64,000 nt of DNA from Methylophilaceae bacterium (GTDB taxonomy: Bacteria; Pseudomonadota; Gammaproteobacteria; Burkholderiales; Methylophilaceae). Within the stretch, counting starts at the first letter, position 1. The number at the start of each line of letters is the position of its first letter. Shown here piece by piece: positions 48,212-58,790 of the stretch. The stretch covers positions 1 to 64,000 of the forward strand of contig JAFMCB010000001.1 of assembly GCA_017858095.1 (NCBI GenBank), in the 5' to 3' direction. The notes below the pieces were generated by a model that was not told the DNA's origin, searched no databases, and worked only from the letters and a program-made list of their open reading frames with translations. The translations under genes were made by a program, and so were the position numbers.

Positions 48212-48850
48212 TTAAGGTTCAAGCAATCCGCATCGTATGGCAATTAAGGCAATTTCGGCAGAGTTGTTTGCATTAAGTTTTTGTTTAATATTGTAAAGAT
48301 GAGTTCCAACAGTGCGTGGACTTAGATGCATTGTTTCAGCAATTTCATTAGTACTTTTGCCTTTGGCAAGAGCCATAAACACCTCAAATTCGCGATCTGA
48401 CAATACTTCGACAGGATTATTTTCTCCAGAGAGCTGCGTGATAGCCATTTGTTGGGCAATAGTCGCCTCCAGGTATTTTTTACCGCTACTGATTGATCTT
48501 ATAGCCTTTATTAGCTCTTCGGCCGCACTGCGCTTGGTAAGGTAGCCTAATGCACCAGCATTCAAAACACGTTTCGGGTGAACTGAATCTTCATGGGCAG
48601 ATAAAACCAAAATTTTTGCATTTTTATCAAACGCCAGAATTCTCTCAATAGATTCTAAACCACCAATACCTGGCATAGTAATGTCCATAACAACTACATC
48701 AGGCTTTAGCTCTTTAAAGACTTTAATCCCCTCTTCACCAGATTCTGCCTCACAAATAACCTCCATATCGGATTCAGACTCGATAAGCATTTTAAAACCC
48801 ATACGCACAACGGAGTGATCATCTACCAAAATAACACGAATATTTGCCAT
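48212..48850 (-). CDS. NarL/LuxR-family response regulator
   Basis: Receiver domain at residues 1-120 with the acidic pocket VDDHS, phospho-Asp in VVMDITMPGIGG near residue 55 and Lys in YLTKRSAAEELIKAI; C-terminal helix-turn-helix at 148-212 (LSDREFEVFMALAKGKSTNEIAETMHLSPRTVGTHLYNIKQKL, in part STNEIAETMHLSPRTVGTHL). Length 212 aa is typical of UvrY/GacA and NarL types. It follows the kinase gene by 11 bp and surely pairs with it. The acs gene lies on the far side of the kinase gene, with a two-site palindrome between them that could be its binding site. Confidence 0.92.
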   Translation of the reverse strand: MANIRVILVDDHSVVRMGFKMLIESESDMEVICEAESGEEGIKVFKELKPDVVVMDITMPGIGGLESIERILAFDKNAKILVLSAHEDSVHPKRVLNAGALGYLTKRSAAEELIKAIRSISSGKKYLEATIAQQMAITQLSGENNPVEVLSDREFEVFMALAKGKSTNEIAETMHLSPRTVGTHLYNIKQKLNANNSAEIALIAIRCGLLEP

Positions 48851-48861
48851 ACTTTTCCTAT

Positions 48862-50565
48862 TTATATAAAGGGAATTTTAATCTTTAAGGTGGTGCCTTT
48901 ATCTATCACAGAATGGATCAAAAAATCGCCGTTCAGTGATTTTACTCTCTCTTCGATCCCCACTAAACCAAATTGTTTGGAATTTTTTAAAATACCTATA
49001 TCAAAGCCTACACCATTATCCTGAAACTGTATCTCAATATTATTTTTTCTCCGAGCGATATTGATATTCACTTTTGATGCCTTCGCGTGTTTAACGCAAT
49101 TATTCATAGCTTCTTGGATGACACGGTAAATATTTATATTTATCATTTCACCCAAATTATCAATATCACCATTGATATTCAAGTTAATCTTTAACTTGCT
49201 ATATTGCTTTTTCCAATTATTGACAAAATCAACAATGGTCTCATTCAAACCAAGGTTATCAAGCGCTCCAGGCCTAAGTTTTTTTATGATATTGTGCATA
49301 CCATCATAGATTTGATTAGCAGCTGACATCACTGTTGATGCACTTTCTTCAATAACTTTATCCTTTCCTTTTGATCGATTAACAATATTCTGCGTAAAAA
49401 TTTTAATCGCTGAAACATACTGCCCTAATTCATCATGCAGTTCACGTGCCAAACTTTTTCTTTCGTCCTCAACATGCTCTTGGATTATGGCTGTTAATTC
49501 CCTATTTTGCTGTAAGGCCTCAGCAGACTTCAATGCTTGAATTTTTTCAGATATGTCCCGCATACTTACGATATCGCCAACAACTTTTTTAGAGCTTGGA
49601 TCAATTAACGGGGATCGAGAAATAGAGACATTAACTAATTTTCCTGACTTAGTTTTTCTTTGAGTTTCAAGATTGATAATAATATTGCTCAATTTAGAGT
49701 AATTTATTTCTAACTTTTTATTAAGATTTCTGGGTTCTAAAATACTTATTTTTTTTCCAATAATATCGGAAGATTTGTAACCAAAAATTTTTTCAGCAGA
49801 TTTGTTCCAAAAGTTAATTTTCAGATTATGATCATGAATCATGACTGCATCTGCTGTCTGTTGCGCAATGAGCCCCAATCTTTTATTTTCTTGAGTCGAT
49901 TTTTCCAGTGACTGCCCCATGATATTGAAGTTTTTTGAAATTAAATCAAAATCAGGAACTTGAAAGCGTGGAAGGCGCACATTTAAATTGCCTTTCCCCA
50001 TGGCCGTGATCGCTGAAAGCATAGGATTGATAGGTTGTAACCATTTTCCAAGCAAGACGTAAATAATTAGATTTAAAGCCAAAATAAAAAACATGGTGAT
50101 ATAGAAAAGATTGCTCATCACAGCCCATGCTTCCTTGATTGCACCAATAGGATCAGAACGTACGATAAGCCTACCAAACCTTATTAAACGCATATCCTCG
50201 GTCACTGCAGGGGCAAGAAACTTTATAAACCAGCTCGGAGGAGTTTCATTTTGTCGATAGGTACTATCAGGAGACTTATAAAGCAAATTGCTTTGTAAAT
50301 CATAAAGATAAATCTTATTACTTCTTACACGACCTAGGTCCTCTAAATATGCTCTCATGACGATATGAGTATCTCCCCACTCTGGGTTTTGGGATGAGCT
50401 GATTATGACCGAATCGAGAAGTTGTAAAGTAACGTCGTGCGCTGATTCAACGCCCTCTTGAATTGATTGCTTTGATGCATACATAATAACAACGCTTAAG
50501 ACGATTATAAAAAAAAGCATAATAATCGTTATTAATAAATTTAGTCTTAAACGTAATCTCATCAA
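48862..50565 (-). CDS. Membrane sensor histidine kinase (HisKA_3 type, with PAS)
   Basis: Bitopic kinase, 567 aa: membrane segment 8-30, periplasmic sensor about 31-150 that may be of the LapD/MoxY kind, second segment near 152-176, HAMP, PAS (residues about 235-345, AVMIHDHNLKINFWNKSAEKIFGY), HisKA_3 phospho-site SLARELHDELGQYVSAIKI, and ATPase boxes QEAMNNCVKHAK, QFQDNGVGFDIG and GLVGIEERVKSLNG. Catalytic residues are intact. It is transcribed before its regulator and divergently from acs with a 158-bp gap. The signal is unknown; acetate or C1 metabolites are guesses from the neighbour. Confidence 0.93.
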   Translation of the reverse strand: MMRLRLRLNLLITIIMLFFIIVLSVVIMYASKQSIQEGVESAHDVTLQLLDSVIISSSQNPEWGDTHIVMRAYLEDLGRVRSNKIYLYDLQSNLLYKSPDSTYRQNETPPSWFIKFLAPAVTEDMRLIRFGRLIVRSDPIGAIKEAWAVMSNLFYITMFFILALNLIIYVLLGKWLQPINPMLSAITAMGKGNLNVRLPRFQVPDFDLISKNFNIMGQSLEKSTQENKRLGLIAQQTADAVMIHDHNLKINFWNKSAEKIFGYKSSDIIGKKISILEPRNLNKKLEINYSKLSNIIINLETQRKTKSGKLVNVSISRSPLIDPSSKKVVGDIVSMRDISEKIQALKSAEALQQNRELTAIIQEHVEDERKSLARELHDELGQYVSAIKIFTQNIVNRSKGKDKVIEESASTVMSAANQIYDGMHNIIKKLRPGALDNLGLNETIVDFVNNWKKQYSKLKINLNINGDIDNLGEMININIYRVIQEAMNNCVKHAKASKVNINIARRKNNIEIQFQDNGVGFDIGILKNSKQFGLVGIEERVKSLNGDFLIHSVIDKGTTLKIKIPFI

Positions 50566-50723
50566 AACAAACCACTAAAGTTGTATACTTGGGTTTTAAC
50601 ATGTGTACTTTTTTTCGACAAGCGCAATTTAATTAAAATTCATTTTTAAAAATATCTAGATTATAAGTCTTATATATGATATATAAGACTTATAGAAGAA
50701 AAAAATATGTAAAGAGGTGAATA
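50566..50723. promoter_or_regulatory. Divergent control region, two-component system / acs
   Basis: A 158-bp AT-rich gap between divergent starts. Its right half carries the tandem palindrome described separately. An AGAGGTGA ribosome binding site precedes the acs ATG. No clean sigma-70 pair is obvious, which fits activator-dependent transcription. Confidence 0.5.
50662..50694 (+). promoter_or_regulatory. Tandem palindromes TATAAGWCTTATA upstream of acs
   Basis: Two copies of a 13-base palindrome, TATAAGTCTTATA (50662-50674) and TATAAGACTTATA (50682-50694), are centred 20 bp apart, about two helical turns. Together they form a 33-base dyad with 16 perfect pairs around one central G. The layout suits cooperative binding by two regulator dimers. 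As RNA it could also fold into a long hairpin, but there is no T-run, so it is not a terminator. Confidence 0.7.
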
Positions 50724-52697
50724 ATGGCCATAGAATCAATGCATCATGAAGATCGTCTTTTTAAACCGTCCGAAGAAATATCAAAAAATGCACACATATC
50801 CAGTTTTGATCATTACAAGGCTTTATGTAAAAAAGCAAATGAAAACTATGAAGAATTTTGGGCTGATTTAGCAAACGAGCTGTTAATTTGGAATAAACCT
50901 TTTACAAAAATTTTAAATGAAGATAATGCCCCCTTTTACAAATGGTTTGAAGACGGAAAGCTTAATGCTTCACATAATTGTCTTGATCGTCATCTAAAAA
51001 CGCAACCTGATAAACCTGCTTTAATATTTGAAGCTGATGATGGCAGCAACAAAGTGGTTACATTTAGAGAACTTTATGAACAAGTCTGTCAATTAGCAAA
51101 TGGTCTTAAAAAGCTCAACTTGGGTACTGGTGAGCGAGTTATTATCTACTTACCTATGACAATCGAAGCGGTTGTTGCGATGCAAGCGTGTGCTCGAATT
51201 GGACTTACACACTCAGTAGTTTTTGGTGGTTTTTCGGCTAAAAGTATTCAAGAGAGAATTGCTGATGCTCAAGCAAAATTAGTTATAACAGCAGATTTTC
51301 AATTCAGGGGTGGGAAAAAAATACCTCTCAAAACAGCCGTCGATGAAGCGCTTGCTATGGGGGGATGTGGCTGTATAGAAAAAGTGATTGTTTTAAAACG
51401 CTCAGATGATGATATAGACCTATCACCAAATGATTTGCTTTGGCAGGATTTGATAAAAGACCAACCGAAAGATTGTGAACCGGTATTTGTTGGCGCTGAA
51501 CATCCCCTATTTCTCCTGTATACCTCAGGTTCCACTGGCAAACCTAAAGGTGTTCAGCACTCGACAGCAGGCTATTTATTGCATGCAATGAATACAAGTC
51601 GATGGACTTTTGACATTCATGCGAATGATATCTATTGGTGTACCGCCGATGTTGGCTGGATTACTGGTCACACTTATGTAGCCTATGGTCCATTGGCATT
51701 AGGTGTAACGCAAGTTATTTTTGAGGGCGTGCCTACCTACCCAGATGCCAGCCGTTTTTGGCAAATAATAGAAAAACATAAAATATCAATTTTTTATACT
51801 GCTCCTACGGCAATCCGTGCTCTTATTAAAGCTTCTGAGGTCAATCCTGAGACCGATCCAAAAAAATACGATTTAACGTCTTTGCGTCTCTTGGGTACGG
51901 TAGGGGAGCCTATAAATCCTGAAGCATGGATGTGGTACTACAATTCCGTTGGGCGTGAGCGTTGTCCGATAATGGATACCTTTTGGCAAACCGAAACTGG
52001 AGGACACGTTATTACTCCCTTGCCTGGCGCAATAGCGTTAGTTCCCGGTTCTTGTACGCTACCTTTTCCTGGCATCGATATTGACGTTGTTGATGAAGTT
52101 GGCAAAGAATTGAACTGGGGTCAAGGCGGGCTGCTAGTGATTAAAAAACCCTGGCCATCAATGATTAGGACAATCTGGGGAGACCCAGATAGATTCAAAA
52201 AAAGCTACTTCCCAGAAGAGTTAGGAGGAAAACTCTATTTGGCGGGAGATGGAGCAATAAGAGATGAAAAAAATGGCTATTTTACAATCATGGGCAGGAT
52301 AGATGATGTTTTAAATGTATCAGGACATCGGCTCGGAACAATGGAAGTTGAATCTGCATTGGTTGCAAACGACCTAGTGGCAGAAGCTGCCGTAGTTGGC
52401 AAGCCGCATGACGTTAAAGGTGAATCAATTGTCGCTTTTGTGGTTCTCAAGGGCAGTCGACCGTCAGCAGATAAAGCTAAAAATATAATATTAACTTTAC
52501 GTGACTGGGTTGGAAAAGAAATTGGGCCTATAGCAAAACCTGATGAAATACGTTTTGGAGATAACCTACCCAAAACAAGGTCAGGGAAAATTATGCGAAG
52601 ACTCCTCCGCTCACTGGCAAAAGGTGAGGCAATCACATCGGATATTTCAACACTAGAGAATCCTGCAATCCTCGAGCAGCTTAGCGAAAAACTATAG
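50724..52697 (+). CDS. acs: Acetyl-CoA synthetase
   Basis: Activates acetate to acetyl-CoA through acetyl-AMP. The AMP-binding motifs [38 protein letters not shown] and [16 protein letters not shown] are present, and near the C-terminus the lysine in [14 protein letters not shown], a well-known acetylation control site. Length 657 aa is normal. It is divergent from the two-component system. For a methylotroph it would allow acetate scavenging. Propionate use is less likely given the close match to Acs. Confidence 0.97.
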   Translation: MAIESMHHEDRLFKPSEEISKNAHISSFDHYKALCKKANENYEEFWADLANELLIWNKPFTKILNEDNAPFYKWFEDGKLNASHNCLDRHLKTQPDKPALIFEADDGSNKVVTFRELYEQVCQLANGLKKLNLGTGERVIIYLPMTIEAVVAMQACARIGLTHSVVFGGFSAKSIQERIADAQAKLVITADFQFRGGKKIPLKTAVDEALAMGGCGCIEKVIVLKRSDDDIDLSPNDLLWQDLIKDQPKDCEPVFVGAEHPLFLLYTSGSTGKPKGVQHSTAGYLLHAMNTSRWTFDIHANDIYWCTADVGWITGHTYVAYGPLALGVTQVIFEGVPTYPDASRFWQIIEKHKISIFYTAPTAIRALIKASEVNPETDPKKYDLTSLRLLGTVGEPINPEAWMWYYNSVGRERCPIMDTFWQTETGGHVITPLPGAIALVPGSCTLPFPGIDIDVVDEVGKELNWGQGGLLVIKKPWPSMIRTIWGDPDRFKKSYFPEELGGKLYLAGDGAIRDEKNGYFTIMGRIDDVLNVSGHRLGTMEVESALVANDLVAEAAVVGKPHDVKGESIVAFVVLKGSRPSADKAKNIILTLRDWVGKEIGPIAKPDEIRFGDNLPKTRSGKIMRRLLRSLAKGEAITSDISTLENPAILEQLSEKL

Positions 52698-52740
52698 GTT
52701 TCTTGTACAAGTTTAGATAAAACCTATAAAATCTTTTTTT
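52693..52740 (+). terminator. Probable terminator of acs
   Basis: Nine-base arms TATAGGTTT (52693-52701) and AAACCTATA (52720-52728) with an 18-base loop, followed six bases later by a run of seven T. The stem is AT-rich and the loop long, so termination may be weak. The left arm covers the acs stop codon. The loop itself holds the 10-base palindrome CTTGTACAAG. Confidence 0.5.
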
Positions 52741-52759
52741 AAAGTTTGAATAACTACCC

Positions 52760-55700
52760 ATGCCTAAAAAAATAACATTTTTTTTTAAAAAAATTGTTTT
52801 ACCTTTTTTCATTTTAGGTATTTCTTTTGCTCTCATCGGCAGTGTTGGCGTCTACTTTTACATTAAAACTCATACTGAAACAGTAAAAAACTTTATTGTA
52901 AAAGAAATGGAGACGATTATTGGCTATGACGTTGAAATTGGTTCAATCGAGGCTAATTGGAATTTAACCAATCCCAGCATTACCGTTCATAACTATCAAA
53001 TCTTAAATGCCAACCTAGAGAAATCTTTAGGGGCTGAACAAATTGACATTGATTTCTCATGGCTCTCTTTGGTAAGGCTGGAACCTACTTTAGATAAAAT
53101 AACACTCTACAGACCTAACATGTCAATAGTGAAAGAAAAAGATGGTACGTTAACAATAAATGGCATTAGCTTTGACTATGACGAAGATGGGGGAGGTTTT
53201 TCTAATTGGCTCTTAAATCAAGATGATGTAATCATCGTTGATGCTAGTTTTACTTGGGTTGATTTAACCCGAGGTGATAATAAGCTAGAATTTCATGACG
53301 TAGATATCAATTATGGATCATCAAAAATTTACGCATTTGTGGGTCGAAGAGAATTTAGCTTATCCTCATTTATCGCACCAGGTACCTCAGAAAAAATATC
53401 TATAAGTGGTTATTTTGATCTTCAAGAGATTGATCGAGAAGATGAGATTGACAGTGAAATTGATATAGTGTTTTCTAATTTTAATTTACCCGCTTTAAAG
53501 CCTTGGATCGATTACCCAATAGATATAAATTCAGGTTTCGGCGACCTTAATATCACGACAACAGTAAAAAATGGAATATTTTATTCGCTTGCTGGACGTG
53601 TCGAAATTGAAAATTTAAATATCTTATCTGAAAATAATAAAACCATAAAAATCAATAAATTAGAATCTTTTTTAAATGTTTTAAATGAAAATAATATTTT
53701 AACCGTGACAGCGAATGATGCAACGTTAGGGCTCGATAATGGGCTGAATCTGGATAATTTTAATTTCCAGACAAAGACCCGTCATGAGGAATTAATTGGT
53801 ATCATACTTAATCTTGATTCCATTAATCTTGCATCGCTTTCCGACCTTGCTCAATATTTACCTGAAGATTTTAATACCACCAAACAAGATCTAACTGGAC
53901 TTGCCCCTTCTGGCGGTATTGAAAACCTTAAATTAGAGTGGAATCAAGGTGATAGTTTTTTTGCTGGCCTAAATCTTGAAATGTTAGCAACCAATCTCAC
54001 TGTAAAAGCCTATAAAAATTATCCGGGAATTGAAAACTTTTCTGGGCACCTTAATATACAAGACAACACAGGACAAATTAAGGTAAATGCAAATAATTTT
54101 GTCTTAAGTAAGCTTGATACCTTTAGAGAGAATATTAAATTTAATGAATTGAAAGGCATATTAACTTGGAATAATGATAATTTTTTCATTAAAAATATTT
54201 CAGCTAACAATTCTGACTTTGAAGCCATTATTAATGGACGATACATTGCCTCAACATCAGACGAAGACGCCATAGACATCCGAATTGATATCCCCCGAGC
54301 AGATATATCAGATCTTAAGGAATATTACCCCAAGCAAATGGGTAAAGATGCACTGAGTTGGCTAGATACCTCACTTCTTAAAGGGGTAGCTAAAGATACA
54401 AAAATTAACATGCGCGGCAAACTGAGGGACTTTCCTTTTATTGATGAAAAAAATCAACCCGATGCAAGTGAGGGGGTCTTTACAATCACTACAACAATTG
54501 TAGGAAGTGAAATTGAATACGGAGATAATTGGCCAAATGCAACAAACTTTAATGTTGATGTAAATTTAAATGCCTCAAGAATTGAACTAACCAGTGCTGA
54601 AGGCGAGATTCTTGGTAATCAATTTAAATCTTTTAAAGGGATTATTCCTAATTTTACCGATGATATACCCATGCTCAATATTGATGCAGAGCTTAATAGC
54701 CCGCTTGATATCATCATAAAATTTATTAATAACAGCCCTATTAAAAATGAAATGCAAGGAACTTCTGAGGGAATGAAAGGTTTTGGGCCAGGTTCCCTTA
54801 AGCTTTCACTCAAGATCCCCTTAACTGATGTTGATAAACTCACTTATGATGGAATTTATTCTTTTCAAAATTCATCGCTAGAAAATGAAACACTCGACTT
54901 ACCTTTATTAAGTGAAATTCGAGGAGATCTATTTTTTAATCCAGTGAAAGTATCTATTGTCAATGCTAAAGCTTCTGTTTACGATGAATCTCTAAATATT
55001 TCTTTATCCAATATTAACGAAAAAACAGTTTTAGACGTTGATGGTTTAATTCATAACAATCTAATCAAAACCAAACTTGGAGAAAAGTGGTTAGACAAGA
55101 TTCAGGGTGAAACCAAGTGGAATGCTCAATTAGTCATTGATGATAAACAATCAATTTTCACGTTAAAGAGTGATTTAAAGGGAGTGTCTATCAAGTCGTT
55201 AGAGGGGTTTAATAAAACAGCAGAGCAAGCCATACCCTTTCAGCTTATTAAAAAATCACCAAAAACAGGCAAAGATTTCATAGACATTTCATATGGAAAC
55301 ATCGTGACTGCAAAACTTGAAAGAGATACCAGTAATACCATTCACCATGGTTATATTGGAATTAATGCAAAACCAGAATTGCCAAAGCAAGGTGTAGCCC
55401 TATTTGCAAACTTCAAAGAAATCAACAGCGAGGATTTTGAATTTATTTTTGAGGAGGACCCAGGTGATAAACCAACAACAGCCTCGAGGCAAGCTCTAAA
55501 AGAAGAATTTGACCCCCTCATCGACTCAGCCGTCATTAATATTGAACATTTGATTTTTGAGGGAAACTCGCTGACTCAAAGTTCTTTTAATTTCTACCCT
55601 ACCCCCACTGGATATGAGCTGGATGTTTTGTCCAATGAGGCTATAGGAGAGATTACTTTTGAAGATACGCAAAATTACTACAAAGCGAATTTTTCAAAAA

Positions 55701-56752
55701 TACATCTAAAAAAAGATGAAGATTCAAATGAACAAGAAACTGAGGTTAGTAAAGAAAATACTAATGAAATAACAAATACCTTAGATGAACATCGACAATT
55801 AAGTAAAATTGAATTGAATATTGCCTCATTTAAAATTAACGAAACCGATTATGGTAAAGTTGTTCTGCAGGGGCATGAAGATATCGAAGGTTTCGTCTTT
55901 AATAAATTAAACATAACTACAAAAGATTATTCGATAGATGGAAGCGGGTATTGGAAATCTGAAGTTGAGCCGCAAAAGACAAGTATTAATTTCAAATGGA
56001 CTATTAAAGATATTGGGCTGGCACTTACCAGTCTTGGTTACCCAAATCTCATTAATAAGGGTGAAGCAACTATTGATGGTTTAGTTACCTGGGATGATCG
56101 ACCATCAAATTTTGATGCTGAAGATTTTTACGGAAATTTTGCATTGATTGCCAAAAAAGGCTCGGTACAAAAAATAGAGCCAGGGGTTGCAGGTCGGTTG
56201 GTTGGATTAATCTCTTTACAAAACCTGCCACGCCGTCTTACCCTAGATTTTAGTGATTTATTCGAAGAAGGGTTACCCTTTGACAGGATCCAGAGTAAAG
56301 AAACCATTATTAACAAAGGAATTTTATCTTCTAGTTTGTTTGAGATACAAGGACCATCAGCAGATATTAAGATGAACGGATCAGTTGATTTTACTAAAGA
56401 GACACAAGATATGCGCGTCACCATACAACCAAAAATAAGTGATACGATTACCGCTGGAGCTCTTGTGGGGGGGCCACTTGCAGCTGCTGTTGCATTTGTA
56501 GCACAAAAGATACTAGATGATCCATTTAATAAAATTACAACTGCTGAGTACCATGTAACAGGAACATGGCAAGACCCAAAAGAGAAAATTATAGATACAA
56601 AAGTGGATAATTTTCTTGAAGAGGAAATCCTGGAGCCTACAGGCGAAGTTTTAAAGGGTACGGGCGAGGTGATTGATAATTATCTAATTCAGCCCACAGA
56701 GGATGTAATCGATTTTTTATTTGAACCACGGGATACAAAAAAAACTCAATGA
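52760..56752 (+). CDS. YhdP-family AsmA-like envelope protein
   Basis: Very large protein (1330 aa) with one N-terminal membrane segment (about 10-34) and a long periplasmic part of beta-rich repeats. The start, the DUF3971 middle and the C-terminal LDFSDLFEEGLPFDRIQSKETI, ending near IQGPSADIKMNGSVDF, match the YhdP family. YhdP, TamB and YdbH bridge inner and outer membranes and move phospholipids in E. coli. The start ATG follows a 62-bp gap after acs. It overlaps tldD by 4 bp, as in many betaproteobacteria, although the nitrilase gene often between them is missing. Confidence 0.88.
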   Translation: MPKKITFFFKKIVLPFFILGISFALIGSVGVYFYIKTHTETVKNFIVKEMETIIGYDVEIGSIEANWNLTNPSITVHNYQILNANLEKSLGAEQIDIDFSWLSLVRLEPTLDKITLYRPNMSIVKEKDGTLTINGISFDYDEDGGGFSNWLLNQDDVIIVDASFTWVDLTRGDNKLEFHDVDINYGSSKIYAFVGRREFSLSSFIAPGTSEKISISGYFDLQEIDREDEIDSEIDIVFSNFNLPALKPWIDYPIDINSGFGDLNITTTVKNGIFYSLAGRVEIENLNILSENNKTIKINKLESFLNVLNENNILTVTANDATLGLDNGLNLDNFNFQTKTRHEELIGIILNLDSINLASLSDLAQYLPEDFNTTKQDLTGLAPSGGIENLKLEWNQGDSFFAGLNLEMLATNLTVKAYKNYPGIENFSGHLNIQDNTGQIKVNANNFVLSKLDTFRENIKFNELKGILTWNNDNFFIKNISANNSDFEAIINGRYIASTSDEDAIDIRIDIPRADISDLKEYYPKQMGKDALSWLDTSLLKGVAKDTKINMRGKLRDFPFIDEKNQPDASEGVFTITTTIVGSEIEYGDNWPNATNFNVDVNLNASRIELTSAEGEILGNQFKSFKGIIPNFTDDIPMLNIDAELNSPLDIIIKFINNSPIKNEMQGTSEGMKGFGPGSLKLSLKIPLTDVDKLTYDGIYSFQNSSLENETLDLPLLSEIRGDLFFNPVKVSIVNAKASVYDESLNISLSNINEKTVLDVDGLIHNNLIKTKLGEKWLDKIQGETKWNAQLVIDDKQSIFTLKSDLKGVSIKSLEGFNKTAEQAIPFQLIKKSPKTGKDFIDISYGNIVTAKLERDTSNTIHHGYIGINAKPELPKQGVALFANFKEINSEDFEFIFEEDPGDKPTTASRQALKEEFDPLIDSAVINIEHLIFEGNSLTQSSFNFYPTPTGYELDVLSNEAIGEITFEDTQNYYKANFSKIHLKKDEDSNEQETEVSKENTNEITNTLDEHRQLSKIELNIASFKINETDYGKVVLQGHEDIEGFVFNKLNITTKDYSIDGSGYWKSEVEPQKTSINFKWTIKDIGLALTSLGYPNLINKGEATIDGLVTWDDRPSNFDAEDFYGNFALIAKKGSVQKIEPGVAGRLVGLISLQNLPRRLTLDFSDLFEEGLPFDRIQSKETIINKGILSSSLFEIQGPSADIKMNGSVDFTKETQDMRVTIQPKISDTITAGALVGGPLAAAVAFVAQKILDDPFNKITTAEYHVTGTWQDPKEKIIDTKVDNFLEEEILEPTGEVLKGTGEVIDNYLIQPTEDVIDFLFEPRDTKKTQ

Positions 56753-58182
56753 CTGCTAACTCACTTGCAAAGCAGTTAATCCTTTTGCCTGCAAATCTTG
56801 ATGAAAAGTCAATCGATCAGCTATTTGCAAAGCTACCTACAACAAAAATTGATTATGCCGATTTGTATTTTCAGTACTCAAAAAATGAATTTTGGTCAAT
56901 CGAAGACGGCAAAGTTAACAACGGGAGTTTTTCAATTGAACAAGGGGTGGGTTTAAGGTCTATTGTTGGCGAAAAAACCGCCTTTACCTATTCTGATGAA
57001 ATCTCTCTAGCTGCACTTGAGAATGGAATTAAAACAATAAAATCCATGCATAGCCAAGGTGAATCAGCCACCTTTCCAATGCAGGCATCTTCATTAAAAA
57101 AATCACTTTACACATCTAGCAATCCTATCGATAGCCTCAATGTAGAAAAAAAAATTAACCTATTGCAAAAAATAGAATCTTTCACCAAAACACTTGATTC
57201 AAGAATTATCAAAGTCTCAGCATCACTTGCTGCAGAATACGATGTAATTTTGATTAAAAATTTTTTTGGTGAATTGATAGAAGATGAAAGGCCCCTTGTT
57301 AGGCTGTCTTTAAGTGTCATTATTGAAAATAACATGAGACGAGAGCAAGGCTCTGCTGGTGGAGGTGGCCGCTACACCCTGGACTATTTTACAGATGAGA
57401 TAATACAATCCTATGCACGTGATGCTGTGGATCAAGCATTGATTAATTTAGAGGCGAAACCTGCACCAGCAGGTTCAATGACAGTAGTTTTAGGTCCAGG
57501 CTGGCCTGGAATATTATTGCATGAGGCGATTGGACATGGATTAGAAGGAGATTTTAATCGTAAAGGAACTTCTGCTTTTAGCAATAAAATAGGTATGAAA
57601 GTGGCTGCAAAAGGGATCACTGTGGTTGATGATGGAACGCTACAAAATAGACGAGGTTCATTAAATGTTGATGACGAAGGGACGCCGACAAGTTCAACCG
57701 TACTCATTGATGATGGCATCCTCGTTGGTTACATGCAAGACAAGCATAACTCGCATTTAATGAATATGAAGCTGACTGGTAACGGAAGACGTGAATCTTA
57801 TGCGCACTTAACGATGCCCAGAATGACGAATACTTACATGTTAAATGGCAACCACCATCCCGACGAAATTATTGCCTCAGTAGAGAATGGTTTGTATGCA
57901 AATAATTTTGGTGGGGGACAGGTTGATATTACCAGCGGAAAATTTGTATTCTCCGCCTCGCAAGCATGGGTTATTAAAAATGGAAAATTAATTCATCCGG
58001 TCAAAGGTGCTTCAATTGTAGGTAATGGGCCAGATATTCTGAATGAAGTAAGTATGGTTGGTAATGACCTAAAGCTTGATACTGGAGTAGGGACTTGCGG
58101 TAAAGAGGGCCAAAGTGTTCCAGTGGGCGTAGGCCAGCCTACTTTAAAAATAGATAATATAATTGTCGGAGGAACAGGATAA
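56749..58182 (+). CDS. tldD: Metalloprotease TldD
   Basis: Zinc protease subunit that works with TldE (PmbA) to cut peptides such as microcin precursors and unfolded peptides. The metal-binding motif HEAIGHGLEGDFNRKGTSAFSNKIG is near residue 258, with the conserved SAGGGGRY region before it. Length 477 aa is normal. TldE is not in the window. The gene overlaps yhdP by 4 bp and its stop is 2 bases from the convergent efp stop. Confidence 0.96.
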   Translation: MTANSLAKQLILLPANLDEKSIDQLFAKLPTTKIDYADLYFQYSKNEFWSIEDGKVNNGSFSIEQGVGLRSIVGEKTAFTYSDEISLAALENGIKTIKSMHSQGESATFPMQASSLKKSLYTSSNPIDSLNVEKKINLLQKIESFTKTLDSRIIKVSASLAAEYDVILIKNFFGELIEDERPLVRLSLSVIIENNMRREQGSAGGGGRYTLDYFTDEIIQSYARDAVDQALINLEAKPAPAGSMTVVLGPGWPGILLHEAIGHGLEGDFNRKGTSAFSNKIGMKVAAKGITVVDDGTLQNRRGSLNVDDEGTPTSSTVLIDDGILVGYMQDKHNSHLMNMKLTGNGRRESYAHLTMPRMTNTYMLNGNHHPDEIIASVENGLYANNFGGGQVDITSGKFVFSASQAWVIKNGKLIHPVKGASIVGNGPDILNEVSMVGNDLKLDTGVGTCGKEGQSVPVGVGQPTLKIDNIIVGGTG

Positions 58183-58184
58183 AG

Positions 58185-58745
58185 CTATTTCACTCTATTT
58201 TTATATTCAAGTGTTCTTGTATCAATCTCAATTTTGTCGCCAGTATCACAAAATAAAGGAACCATAAGTTCAAATCCGGTGTTAGTTTTTGCTGGCTTCA
58301 TCACTTTGCCAGAGGTTGTATCCCCTTTCACCGCTGGTTCAGTGTAAGAAATTTCCCTTATGACAAAGTTTGGTAATTCCACGGATATAGGTTTTCCCTC
58401 ATAAAAAACCACCTCACATTGCATGCCATCCTCAAGGAAATTTAATGCATCTTCCATATTTTCTGCGTCAACTTCAAATTGATTGTATTCATCATCCATA
58501 AATACATACATCGGATCTGCAAAATAAGAATACGTCACTTCTTTTTTTTCAAGAATAACTTGGTCAAATTTATCTGATGCATTAAATACTGACTCCGATG
58601 TTGCCTCTGTTAAAAGATTTTTCATCTTCATTTTTACAACAGCTGAATTTCTTCCTGACTTGTTATATTCCGCTTTCAAGACAACCATTGGGTCTTGACC
58701 AACCATAAATACATTTCCAACGCGAAGTTCTTGAGCAGTTTTCAT
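58185..58745 (-). CDS. efp: Elongation factor P, Arg32 type
   Basis: tRNA-shaped translation factor that relieves ribosome stalling at proline runs. The tip residue that is modified is Arg32 ([11 protein letters not shown]), in place of the Lys34 modified by EpmA. This, and the neighbouring earP, mark the rhamnosylated EF-P class. KOW domain 1-65 and two OB domains follow (186 aa, normal). It lies 45 bp after earP on the same strand. Activation should depend on EarP and on dTDP-rhamnose made elsewhere. Confidence 0.97.
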   Translation of the reverse strand: MKTAQELRVGNVFMVGQDPMVVLKAEYNKSGRNSAVVKMKMKNLLTEATSESVFNASDKFDQVILEKKEVTYSYFADPMYVFMDDEYNQFEVDAENMEDALNFLEDGMQCEVVFYEGKPISVELPNFVIREISYTEPAVKGDTTSGKVMKPAKTNTGFELMVPLFCDTGDKIEIDTRTLEYKNRVK

Positions 58746-58790
58746 AAGATATATTCCAATAAAATTTTAGAAGCGATTATACAAGAAATG

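Noticed and set aside
50662-50694. Rho-independent terminator before acs
   Set aside because: The stem is long but very AT-rich and no T-run follows on either strand; it sits in a divergent promoter region, so an operator is the better reading.
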